From Nonomuraea sp. PA05 (GTDB lineage Bacteria; Actinomycetota; Actinomycetes; Streptosporangiales; Streptosporangiaceae): DNA of 64,000 nt. The stretch spans positions 1-64,000 of the forward strand of contig NZ_VSEY01000048.1 in NCBI RefSeq assembly GCF_008086045.1, read 5' to 3'. The position numbers and the translations under genes were made by a program. Every line of letters starts with the position of its first letter. Position 1 is the stretch's first letter. A model generated the notes under the pieces. The model made no database searches. It saw nothing but the letters and a program-made list of their open reading frames with translations, and was not told the origin of the DNA. This document shows, piece by piece, positions 26,727 to 34,459 of the stretch.

Positions 26727-27809
26727 TCAGGGGGTGCGGTGGGCGGTGAGGGAGGCGTGGTGGTCGGCGCCGGCCGGGCCGTCCGGGTCCGTGTGGACGG
26801 TGGCGGCGCGCAGGCGGGGTAGTTCGTGCATGAGGCGGTGCTCGGCTTCGACGGCTACCTTGTGGGCGGCTACGACGGACATGTCGTGACTGACGAGGAT
26901 CTCGACCTCGGCGTGCAGGGCGTGCCCGATCCACCGCAACCGTACGGACCCCACCCGTCGCACCCCCCGCACCGTGGCCAGGATGCGTTCGGCGTCGTCC
27001 ACGAGGGCGGGGTCGACGGCGTCCATCAGGCGGTGGTAGATCTCGCGGGCCGCGTCCCGCAGGACGAAGCAGATGGCGATCGTGATGAGCAGCCCGACGA
27101 CGGGGTCGGCGATGGGGAAGCCGAGGGCGGCGCCGCCCGCGCCGAGGAGCACGGCCAGCGAGGTGAAGCCGTCGGTTCTGGCGTGCAGGCCGTCGGCCAC
27201 CAGCGCGGCCGAGCCGATCTCCTTGCCGACCTTGATGCGGTAGCGGGCCACCCACTCGTTCCCGGCGAACCCGACGACCGCCGCTCCGGCCACCCATCCG
27301 ACGGCCTGGATCTCCTGGGGGTCGAGCAGCCGCCGGACGGCCTCGTACCCGGCGAGGGCGGCGGAGGCGGCGATGAGCAGCACGATGACGATGCCCGCCA
27401 GGTCCTCGGCGCGGCCGTACCCGTAGGTGAAGCGGCGGGTGGCGGCGCGGCGGCCGAGTGAGAACGCGATGGCCAGCGGCACGGCGGTCAGGGCGTCGGC
27501 GAGGTTGTGCAGCGTGTCGCCGAGCAGCGCGACGGAGCCTGACGCGGCGACGATGACGGCTTGGACGGCGGCGGTGACCATGAGGACGGCGAACGAGATG
27601 GCCAGGACGCGCATGCCGCGGTCGCTGCCTTCCAGTGCGCTGTCGGTCTTGTCGGAGGTGTCGTGGCTGTGAGGGGCGACGGCGTGGGCGATCTTGCCCA
27701 GGACGGCCCTGATCCCGCGCCGCCCCTCCCCCGGATGCCCGTGCCCGTGCCCGTGATCGGGCCCGTGGCCGTCCCCATGGTCACCCGCGTGCCGGTGCTG
27801 GTCGGACAT
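26727..27809 (-). CDS. Cation diffusion facilitator (CDF) metal/proton antiporter
   Basis: A 360-residue membrane exporter for Zn2+, Co2+, Cd2+ or similar. The N-terminus is His-rich (HGPDHGHGHGHPGEG), a likely metal-binding tail. Six membrane helices span about 65-265; the transport-site motifs are GDTLHNLADAL in helix 2 and DGLHARTDG in helix 5. The cytoplasmic C-terminal domain (about 270-345) keeps HALHAEVEILV. Expression is probably metal-controlled but no regulator gene adjoins it. Complete. Confidence 0.92.
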   Translation of the reverse strand: MSDQHRHAGDHGDGHGPDHGHGHGHPGEGRRGIRAVLGKIAHAVAPHSHDTSDKTDSALEGSDRGMRVLAISFAVLMVTAAVQAVIVAASGSVALLGDTLHNLADALTAVPLAIAFSLGRRAATRRFTYGYGRAEDLAGIVIVLLIAASAALAGYEAVRRLLDPQEIQAVGWVAGAAVVGFAGNEWVARYRIKVGKEIGSAALVADGLHARTDGFTSLAVLLGAGGAALGFPIADPVVGLLITIAICFVLRDAAREIYHRLMDAVDPALVDDAERILATVRGVRRVGSVRLRWIGHALHAEVEILVSHDMSVVAAHKVAVEAEHRLMHELPRLRAATVHTDPDGPAGADHHASLTAHRTP

Positions 27810-27862
27810 GGCATCCCTCGCTAGCGCCCTCAGTCCCTCCCATCAGGATAAGGAGTGGCGAT

Positions 27863-29026
27863 TCACCACCCGACCTTGCCCTTCCCCGAGACGAGCGCTC
27901 GAGCGATCACCATCCGCTGCACGTCGTTGGTCCCCTCCCCGATCGCCATCAGCGGCGCGTCCCGGTAGAGCCGCTCCACCACGTACTCCTGCGAGTACCC
28001 GTAACCCCCATGAATCCGCATCGCCTCCAGCGACGCCTTGAGCGCCACCTCGGAGGCGAAGTACTTGGCCATGCCCGCCTCCATGTCCACCCGCCTGCCC
28101 CCGTCGGCCTGGGACGCGGCCCAGTAGGTGAGCAGCCGGGCGGCCTGGATCTCCGTGGCCATGTCGGCGAGTTTGAGCTGGATGGCCTGGAAGTCGGCGA
28201 TCGGCTGGCCGAAGGCGGTGCGTTCGCGGGCGTAGGAGAGCGCGGCGTCGTAGGCGGCCTGGGCGACGCCGACGGCGCGCGCGGCAATGTTGACGCGGCC
28301 CATCTCCAGGCCGCCGAGCACCTGCTGCATGCCGCGTCCTTCGACGCCGCCGAGCAGGGCGGTGACCGGCACGCGGACCTCGTCGAGCACGACCTCGCAG
28401 GTCTCGGTGCCCTTGTAGCCGAGTTTGGGCAGGTCGCGGCTGACGCTGAAGCCGGGCGTGGCGGGGTCCACGAGCAGGACCGACATGCCCTTGTGGGCGG
28501 GCTCGGTGACGGAGGTCTTGACGAGGACGGGCAGCGGGTCGGCGTGGCGGGCGTTGGTGATCCACGTCTTGGTGCCGGTGACGACGTAGTGGTCGCCGTC
28601 GCGTACGGCGCGGGTCTGGATGCCTTGGAGGTCGGTGCCGGCGCCGGGCTCGGTCAGCGCGATGGCGGTGCGGCGCGTGCCGGAGGCCAGGTCGGGCAGG
28701 TGGGCGCGCTTCTGTTCCTCGGTGCCGTGCCGGGCGATCATCCAGCAGGCCAGCGAGTGGGAGCCGATCGTGCCGGCCACGCCCATCCAGCCGCGTGCGA
28801 TCTCCTCGAAGACGAGCGCGAACGACACCATGTCGGCCGCCAGGCCGCCGTACTCCTCGGGCACGGACAGCCCGAACAGCCCCATCTGCTTCATCTTGTC
28901 GACGATCTCGGCGGGGTAGCGCCCGGAGTGCTCGTACTCGGTGGCGACCGGCACGATCTCCTTGTCCACGAACGCGCGCAGGGTCTCGCGGAACGCCCTC
29001 TGCTCGTCGGTCAGCTCGAAGTCCAT
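27863..29026 (-). CDS. Acyl-CoA dehydrogenase
   Basis: A 387-residue FAD enzyme that desaturates acyl-CoA at C2-C3. The signature AIALTEPGAGTDLQG binds FAD, and the catalytic Glu is in the C-terminal APLMAIGEGTNDVQR. N-terminal, middle and C-terminal domains are all complete. It lies 10 bp downstream of a MaoC hydratase gene on the same strand; together they would run two consecutive steps of beta-oxidation or of branched-chain/dicarboxylic acyl-CoA breakdown. The precise acyl group is unknown. Confidence 0.93.
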   Translation of the reverse strand: MDFELTDEQRAFRETLRAFVDKEIVPVATEYEHSGRYPAEIVDKMKQMGLFGLSVPEEYGGLAADMVSFALVFEEIARGWMGVAGTIGSHSLACWMIARHGTEEQKRAHLPDLASGTRRTAIALTEPGAGTDLQGIQTRAVRDGDHYVVTGTKTWITNARHADPLPVLVKTSVTEPAHKGMSVLLVDPATPGFSVSRDLPKLGYKGTETCEVVLDEVRVPVTALLGGVEGRGMQQVLGGLEMGRVNIAARAVGVAQAAYDAALSYARERTAFGQPIADFQAIQLKLADMATEIQAARLLTYWAASQADGGRRVDMEAGMAKYFASEVALKASLEAMRIHGGYGYSQEYVVERLYRDAPLMAIGEGTNDVQRMVIARALVSGKGKVGW

Positions 29027-29036
29027 GTGCCTCTCC

Positions 29037-29549
29037 TCAGAGCGGGCCGGTCTTGGCCTGGGGGAAGTAGCCCTTGTCGTGCGGGGCGTCGCGTTTGTAG
29101 ACCATGACGGTCCGCGTCCAGGACATGACCTCGTCGCCGTCCTGGTTGAGCCCGCGGGTGTGGCAGGTGACGATCCCGGCGTACGGCCGGGAATTCGACT
29201 CGCGTTTGCCGGTCACCTTCGACTCCGCATAGAGGGTGTCGCCGACGAACACGGGGTGGGTGAGCTTGATGGCGTCCCAGCCCAGGTTCACGATCGCGGT
29301 CTGGCTGACGTCGATGACGGACAGCCCGAGCACGATGGCCACGCTCAGCCCCGAGTTGACGATGATCTTGCCGGTGGGCGACCGGGCGGCGAGGTGGGCG
29401 TTGAAGTGGTTCTGGTTCGTGTTCATCGTCAGGAGCGTGAACCAGGTGTTGTCCGTCTCGCTGATCGTGCGGCCCATGGGGTGCTGGTACACGTCCCCGA
29501 TGGTGAAGTCCTCGTAGTAGCGGCCGATGGCGGGCTCGTGCACGGTCAC
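29037..29549 (-). CDS. MaoC-family (R)-specific enoyl-CoA hydratase-like protein
   Basis: A 170-residue hot-dog-fold hydratase. It starts with the family pattern GRYYEDFTIGDVYQHPMGRTISETDN and has the hydratase Asp/His region NQNHFNAHLAARSP. Such proteins hydrate 2-enoyl-CoA, or mesaconyl-/methyl-malyl-type CoA esters in some actinomycetes; the substrate is not clear. It is the first gene of a two-gene operon with the acyl-CoA dehydrogenase. A 24-bp palindromic site lies about 48-71 bp upstream of the start and probably controls it. Confidence 0.9.
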   Translation of the reverse strand: MTVHEPAIGRYYEDFTIGDVYQHPMGRTISETDNTWFTLLTMNTNQNHFNAHLAARSPTGKIIVNSGLSVAIVLGLSVIDVSQTAIVNLGWDAIKLTHPVFVGDTLYAESKVTGKRESNSRPYAGIVTCHTRGLNQDGDEVMSWTRTVMVYKRDAPHDKGYFPQAKTGPL

Positions 29550-29596
29550 GGACTGCTCCTGTTGCTCACACGATCAGGAGGCCCACGTTAGTGACC

Positions 29597-29620
29597 AGAT
29601 GATTGTTCGGTCAATCATCT
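29597..29620. promoter_or_regulatory. Palindromic operator upstream of maoC-acyl-CoA dehydrogenase
   Basis: AGATGATTG and its exact complement CAATCATCT flank a 6-nt core (TTCGGT), a perfect 9-bp dyad, in the gap between the maoC start and the end of the ACT gene. It resembles TetR-type operators of acyl-CoA genes. No TetR gene is adjacent to this operon. Confidence 0.6.
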
Positions 29621-29634
29621 CCGCGGAGGCTCGC

Positions 29635-30240
29635 TCAGGAGGCGCGCGCCGCCAGCCTGGAGACCACGTCCACGATGCGCGCGGCCCGCTCCACCTCGGC
29701 CCGGTGGAACACGGGCCCGTCGGCGCGCGCCACGACCACGTGCAGCCCGGCGGTGACCACGGGCAGCAGCATCAGCCGCACCTCCTTGGCGTCCACGCAG
29801 ATGGCCCGCGGCGGCGACTGCGGCAGGTCGAACTCGGCGGGCGCCGCCAGCGAGGCGTGCCGCACCGCGCCGTCGGCGACCGCGACCGACCACTCCGCGC
29901 CGCACAGGGCGGGCAGGGCGTCCACGAGGGTGGCGAAACCCCGGGCGGGCTCGGCCGCCACGTGCATGAGCAGGTCGTAGTCGGGCGCCGAGCCGGGCAC
30001 CTCCTTGGTGACCCACACCCCTTCGACCCGTACGCCGGGCATGGCGGAAAGCCGCTCGCGCGCCTCGGCGGCGGTCACCGGGCCCGGCCAGGAGACGGTG
30101 AAGTCGTCCACGGCCCTTCCGGCCTCGCGTTCGAGCACGGTGACTTGCAGGATGTCCGCGCCCAGCGCGCCCAGCGCCTTGGCGACCTGGCCGAGACCAC
30201 CCGGCTTGTCGGGCAACGACACCCTCAGTCGCAGCAGCAT
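29635..30240 (-). CDS. ACT-domain amino-acid-binding protein
   Basis: A 201-residue soluble protein. Residues 1-75 are an ACT domain (LLRLRVSLPDKPGGLGQVAKALGALGADI), which binds amino acids and regulates enzymes or acts as a sensor. Residues 85-200 resemble a GAF-like fold without a recognised ligand. No catalytic domain is fused. ATG 30240 was chosen for its G-rich ribosome site and because the ACT strand begins at once; an upstream in-frame start at 30267 is less likely. A dyad lies 32-61 bp upstream of the start. Similar stand-alone proteins occur widely in actinomycetes with no known role. Confidence 0.8.
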   Translation of the reverse strand: MLLRLRVSLPDKPGGLGQVAKALGALGADILQVTVLEREAGRAVDDFTVSWPGPVTAAEARERLSAMPGVRVEGVWVTKEVPGSAPDYDLLMHVAAEPARGFATLVDALPALCGAEWSVAVADGAVRHASLAAPAEFDLPQSPPRAICVDAKEVRLMLLPVVTAGLHVVVARADGPVFHRAEVERAARIVDVVSRLAARAS

Positions 30241-30271
30241 TTCCGCCCCCTTCCCAGAGGCTCTCACAGTG

Positions 30272-30301
30272 CCGTGGAAAGGTTTCGAGCATGTTCCACG
30301 G
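30272..30301. promoter_or_regulatory. Dyad upstream of the ACT-domain gene
   Basis: CCGTGGAA and TTCCACGG form a perfect 8-bp inverted repeat separated by 14 nt, 32-61 bp before the chosen start. It could be an operator or a leader hairpin. Confidence 0.4.
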
Positions 30302-30378
30302 ATATGTCGCGCATGCTGCGCTTATATCCCAAGATGCAGCGTTAAGTCCGGATTGTCGATAAAGGGTAGTTGACGTTT

Positions 30379-33300
30379 TCAGGCGAAAACGTCCTGCTGG
30401 TAGCGCCCGTCCGCCTCCAGCCCGGCCAGCCACGCCGCGCCGTCCTCCCCGCCGGTCCTGCTCCGGTGGAGGTCCAGCAGCGCCTGCCGTACGGCCGGCG
30501 CCATCCGCAGCCCGTCCCCGCAGACGTACACGTGGGCCCCCTGCTCCAGCAGCTCCCACACCTCATCGGCCCGGGCCGCGACCGCGTCCTGAACGAACCG
30601 GTACGGATGCCCCGCCACGGCCGAGTAGGCCCGATGCACGGTCACCCCATCGGCCTTCTCCCAGGCGGCCAGCTCACCGGCGTACAGCAGGTCGTGCTCG
30701 GGATGGCGGCACCCGGTGAACACCTCGGCGCGCCCGCTCGCCCCGCTCAGCGCCCGCTCCTCCAGGAAGCCGCGCAGCGGCGCGAACCCGGTGCCGGGGC
30801 CGACGAGGATCACCGGCGTGGCGGGGTCGTCCGGCAGCCGGAACGGCGGCGCGGGCACCCGGACGTAGCCGTAGAAGACCTCGCCCTCCTTCAGCCCCGC
30901 CAGGTAAGCCGAGCACATGCCCTGGTAGGTGCCGGCGCCGGACCAGGCGGGCCCCTCGACGAGGCCGACGGTGAGCCGGACGGCGCCGGGGTCGGCCAGC
31001 GGCGAGGAGGAGACGGAGTAGTAGCGCGGCTTGATCGGCCCGGCCAGCTCCAGGAACACCGGCAGCGGCAGCTCGATCGCGGGGAAGCGCTCCAGCAGCG
31101 CCAGCGGGGAGACCCGCTTGGCGAGGATCTCGTCGGCGTAGCTCGCGGTCAGCTCGGCGAGCTGGCCCTTGGTCCAGGGGCAGCCGGTGTGCGCGGCCAG
31201 CGCCTCCAGGTCGGCGCGGGTGGCCACCTCCTGCAGCTCGGCGAACTCGGTCAGCAGCAGCCCGGCGGTGACGGGCGTGTCCACGGGCAGGTGAGTGGCG
31301 CCGGCCGCGCGCAGCCGGACGACCTGCTCGCGGGGGACGCGCAGGCAGCGCAGCGCCCATTCCACCAGCTCGGGGTCGTTCTTGGCGAAGACGGCCACGT
31401 GGTCGCCCGCCGCGTACGTCACCCCTTCGGGCAGCCTGGCCACGATGGAGCGCACGCCGGGGCGGGGCGCCTCGGCCGAGAAGTCCCACAGCCCCTCGGC
31501 GTCGCCGGTCAGCTCCTCGTTGGAGATCACGGTGAGCGGGAAGGCCCGCTCGGACACCACCGACGGCCTGACCTCGGTCTCGGTGAGCACCTCCATCTCG
31601 TAGCGCGGCCCCGCGCCCAGCTCGGCGGCGGCGCTGTACTCCTCGGCCAGCGCCGCCCACAGGCGGGCCGTCCAGGCGGACACGTCGCCGTCGAAGTCGC
31701 CGTCCGTGTCGGCCTCGCCCCGCTCGATGAGCGGGACGGCCCCCGCCGCCGTCAGCTTCTCGTACGCGCGCCGCGGGAAGTCCTGGTACGTCGGCCACTG
31801 CGTGTTCCCGCAGCCCAGCACGGCCAGCCGCACGCCGGCCAGGTCGGGCAGCGTCTCCAGGGCGTCGAAGCGCTGGGCGTTGTCGGGCGCCCTGCCGTTG
31901 TAGGAGGAGGCCACCACGATGAGCAGCCCCTCGGCGGGCGGCGTCAGCTCGTCCAGTGTGGTCAGCGTGGTGGCGAACCCGGCGCGCCCGGCCCGCTCGG
32001 CGAGCCGTTCGGCGATGTCGGCGCTGGTGCCGAGGTTGGAGCCGTAGGCGACGGTGAGCGGCACGCCGGTCACCGCGATGTCCTGCTGCTCTCTGCGTTG
32101 CTCGGGCAGCGCGGCGACGACGGCCCGCTCGTGCGCGCGCCGCTCGCGCACCCGGAGGGTGAACCCGTCGGGCTTGAGGGTGAGCGTCTGCTTGATCTTC
32201 ATGCGGTAGACGCTCGGGTCGGACAGGGCGAAGCGCCGCAGGATCAGTGCCAGCGCCAGCCTGGCCTCGGTCAGCGCGAACTGCCGCCCGATGCAGGCCC
32301 GCTCGCCGTTGCCGAACGGCTTGTACGCGCCCGGGTGGTGCCCCTTCTTGTTCTCCGGCAGCCAGCGGTCGATGTCGAACTCCTCCGGCCGCTCCCACGC
32401 CTTGGCACTGCGGTGCAGCGGCGGCAGCAGCACGCCGACGCCCTGGTTCCGCGGGATGAGGTAGCCGCCGATCATGGTGTCCTGGAGGGCGGACACCCCG
32501 AAGAGGGGGATCGGCGACCAGAACCGCAGCGTCTCCTCCAGAATGCGGGGGATGACGTCCAGCTTCATGATCGTCTCGTAGGCGGGCGGCTCGTCGCCCG
32601 GCAGCAGCCGGTCCACCTCCTCGTACGCGCGGGCCAGGACGTGCGGCTCGCGCAGCAGGTTGTACAGCGCGAAGGAGAGCAGGCCGCTGGTGGTCTCGTG
32701 GCCGGCGATGAGGAAGGTGAGCACCTGGTCGCGGATGTTCTCGTCGGACAGGCGGGCGCCGCTCTGCGGGTCGGACGCCTCCAGCATCAGCCCCAGCAGG
32801 TCCTTGGCGCCCCCGCCGCCGCTCCCGCCGCCGCTCCCGCCATCCGCGCGGCGCTGCTTGATCACCTCGTCCACGAGGGCCCGCATGGTGTCGATGTCGC
32901 GCCGGTAGCCCTCCTCGTTCTTCTTCTTGAGCTTGGTGACGAACGGGAGCTGCTGGTTACGGTGCATGGCCTCGGTGAGCGCACCGCCCATGGCCTGGAG
33001 GAACGGGTGCAGCTCGGGCGAGTCGAAGGAGTTGAACCGGTAGCCGAACCCGGTCAGGGAGATCGTGTCGAGCGTCAGCCTGGTCATGTCGTCGGCGACG
33101 GGCAGGTCCTCCCCCTGGCGGGCCGCCCAGGACGCGACGAGCTGCTCGGCGACCTCCAGGAACTGCGGGTAGTACGCCTTCATCGAGCGCTGGCTGAAGG
33201 CCGGCATCAGGATGCGGTGCGCGTGGCCCCACACCGGCTCGTCGTGGTCGGCCGTGAACAGGCCGTCGCCGCCGAAGTCGCGCACGATCGTCAGGGGCGG

Positions 33301-33516
33301 CCTGATCCGCTTGACGAAGCGGCTCTCGTCACAGACCTCGGCCACCAGGTCGGGGTCGTAGACCATGATCACTCGGCGGCCGGCGATCTCGAGCTGGAAG
33401 ATGCCCTCGTCGTACCGGGAGGCGAGCTTGACGAAGTGCTCCACGGGCGCGTCCGAGGGGATCTGCAGTGTGTTGCCCACGATCGGCAGGCCCTGAGGGG
33501 CGGGGATCCGAGCCAT
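30379..33516 (-). CDS. Self-sufficient cytochrome P450/NADPH-P450 reductase (CYP102, BM3-like)
   Basis: A 1045-residue fusion that would hydroxylate fatty acids or similar substrates with NADPH and O2. The P450 part (1-460) has the I-helix AGHETTSG, ExxR in EETLRFW and haem loop FGNGERACIG. A flavodoxin FMN domain follows (about 485-640, AYGSNLGTSADIAERLA), then FAD/NADPH reductase (about 665-1045) with RYYSVSSSP, GTYQGMCS and VGPGTGFAPLRGFL. Length equals the family norm. A Gly/Ser run (GGSGGGSGGGG, about 237-247) sits in the G-H loop of the P450. It is divergent from a TetR gene with two palindromic operators between, like other repressor-controlled CYP102 genes. A hairpin (30372-30393) overlaps the stop. 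Confidence 0.95.
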   Translation of the reverse strand: MARIPAPQGLPIVGNTLQIPSDAPVEHFVKLASRYDEGIFQLEIAGRRVIMVYDPDLVAEVCDESRFVKRIRPPLTIVRDFGGDGLFTADHDEPVWGHAHRILMPAFSQRSMKAYYPQFLEVAEQLVASWAARQGEDLPVADDMTRLTLDTISLTGFGYRFNSFDSPELHPFLQAMGGALTEAMHRNQQLPFVTKLKKKNEEGYRRDIDTMRALVDEVIKQRRADGGSGGGSGGGGAKDLLGLMLEASDPQSGARLSDENIRDQVLTFLIAGHETTSGLLSFALYNLLREPHVLARAYEEVDRLLPGDEPPAYETIMKLDVIPRILEETLRFWSPIPLFGVSALQDTMIGGYLIPRNQGVGVLLPPLHRSAKAWERPEEFDIDRWLPENKKGHHPGAYKPFGNGERACIGRQFALTEARLALALILRRFALSDPSVYRMKIKQTLTLKPDGFTLRVRERRAHERAVVAALPEQRREQQDIAVTGVPLTVAYGSNLGTSADIAERLAERAGRAGFATTLTTLDELTPPAEGLLIVVASSYNGRAPDNAQRFDALETLPDLAGVRLAVLGCGNTQWPTYQDFPRRAYEKLTAAGAVPLIERGEADTDGDFDGDVSAWTARLWAALAEEYSAAAELGAGPRYEMEVLTETEVRPSVVSERAFPLTVISNEELTGDAEGLWDFSAEAPRPGVRSIVARLPEGVTYAAGDHVAVFAKNDPELVEWALRCLRVPREQVVRLRAAGATHLPVDTPVTAGLLLTEFAELQEVATRADLEALAAHTGCPWTKGQLAELTASYADEILAKRVSPLALLERFPAIELPLPVFLELAGPIKPRYYSVSSSPLADPGAVRLTVGLVEGPAWSGAGTYQGMCSAYLAGLKEGEVFYGYVRVPAPPFRLPDDPATPVILVGPGTGFAPLRGFLEERALSGASGRAEVFTGCRHPEHDLLYAGELAAWEKADGVTVHRAYSAVAGHPYRFVQDAVAARADEVWELLEQGAHVYVCGDGLRMAPAVRQALLDLHRSRTGGEDGAAWLAGLEADGRYQQDVFA

Positions 33517-33534
33517 GAGTGCTCCCTTCCATAG

Positions 33535-33573
33535 CCATACACCGTATGGCTGACGCTACCATACGGCGTATGG
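33535..33573. promoter_or_regulatory. Two tandem TetR-type operators between the P450 and tetR genes
   Basis: Two 15-bp palindromes of the form CCATACNNNGTATGG lie at 33535-33549 and 33559-33573, 24 bp centre to centre. The second covers the proposed tetR start codon, so binding should block both tetR and the divergent P450 gene. Confidence 0.8.
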
Positions 33574-34136
33574 CCGTGAGCGCGCGCAGGGGCGCACCCC
33601 TGACTCTCGAAGAGATCAGCACCACCGCCCTGCGCCTGATGGACGAGGGCGGGGTGGAAGGCCTGTCGATGCGCAAGCTGGCAGCCGCGCTGGACGTCAA
33701 TCCGATGTCCCTGTATCACCACGTGGACAACAAGGACGCGCTGATCAGGCTGCTGTGCTCGACGGCGGCGCAGCGCATGGAGCTGCCGCCGGACGACGGC
33801 TCACCCTGGCGCGACCAGCTCCGCGCCCTGGGCCTGGCCTACCACCGCAACGCGGTGCAGCACCCGGCGATGTGGCGTCACCTGCACGACCACCCGGAGA
33901 TCATCGCGGACCGGAAGCTGGTGCTCTGGCAGACGCTCTACCGCATCCTGCGGCTGGCCGGGATCCCCGAGCCGGAGCTGCGGCGCACGAGCGACGTGCT
34001 GCACGCGTTCGTCACCGGCTTCGTGATCGCCGAGACCAAGGGGCACCTGCCGGCGGACGAGGCCGAGCGCGACTTCGACACGGCCATCCGGCTGATCATC
34101 GAAGGGCTGGCGGGACTGGCCGCGCACGCCGAATGA
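33570..34136 (+). CDS. TetR-family repressor (TetR_C-type)
   Basis: A 188-residue regulator. The helix-turn-helix is GLSMRKLAAALDVNPMSLYHHVDNK, with the NPMSLYHHV run typical of the tetracycline-repressor-like subgroup; the ligand domain fills residues 75-185. Two operator palindromes precede it. ATG 33570 is the first good start after the operators (GTG 33576 is also possible, and the frame is open to 33519); there is almost no leader, so the mRNA may be leaderless. It probably represses itself and the P450-reductase gene, releasing them on binding a fatty-acid-like or aromatic ligand. That link is inferred. Confidence 0.9.
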   Translation: MAVSARRGAPLTLEEISTTALRLMDEGGVEGLSMRKLAAALDVNPMSLYHHVDNKDALIRLLCSTAAQRMELPPDDGSPWRDQLRALGLAYHRNAVQHPAMWRHLHDHPEIIADRKLVLWQTLYRILRLAGIPEPELRRTSDVLHAFVTGFVIAETKGHLPADEAERDFDTAIRLIIEGLAGLAAHAE

Positions 34137-34439
34137 TCAGCCCGCCGCCTCCCAGACCGCCTCGAACGCCTCGGGGGTGATCTCGGTCAGCTCCCAGACC
34201 TCCAGCGGCTGGTCGGTCAGGAAGCCGTACTCGTCCTGCAGATGCCGCCACCAGTAACGGCGGGCGTCGCGGTCGGCGCCCACCTCGACCTGCCGCACGG
34301 CCCACTGCTCGCGGTGGTCGCCCTCCACGCTCTCGAACAACCAGGCCCGCCCGTCCTCATCGCCCAGGTGCCAGTAGTGACGGGGCGCGTCGGACTCGGC
34401 GAGCTGCCGCACCAGCGGCTGGCGTACGTCTGGAACCAC
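34137..34439 (-). CDS. Small conserved hypothetical protein
   Basis: A 100-residue acidic, Trp- and Tyr-rich protein (YWHLGDEDGRAWLF, RRYWWRHLQDEYGF). No signal peptide, membrane segment or known motif. Codon use matches real genes here. It meets the tetR gene stop to stop with no gap and starts 21 bp before the beta-helix gene ends. Function unknown. Confidence 0.7.
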   Translation of the reverse strand: MVPDVRQPLVRQLAESDAPRHYWHLGDEDGRAWLFESVEGDHREQWAVRQVEVGADRDARRYWWRHLQDEYGFLTDQPLEVWELTEITPEAFEAVWEAAG

Positions 34440-34459
34440 AGCGCAACTCTAGGGCGCGC

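Noticed and set aside
30370..33534. A 1054-codon open frame on the plus strand opposite the P450-reductase gene
   Set aside because: It is the antisense of a clearly recognisable CYP102 gene; its translation is His/Gly/Arg-rich with no family motif, as expected from GC-rich shadow frames.
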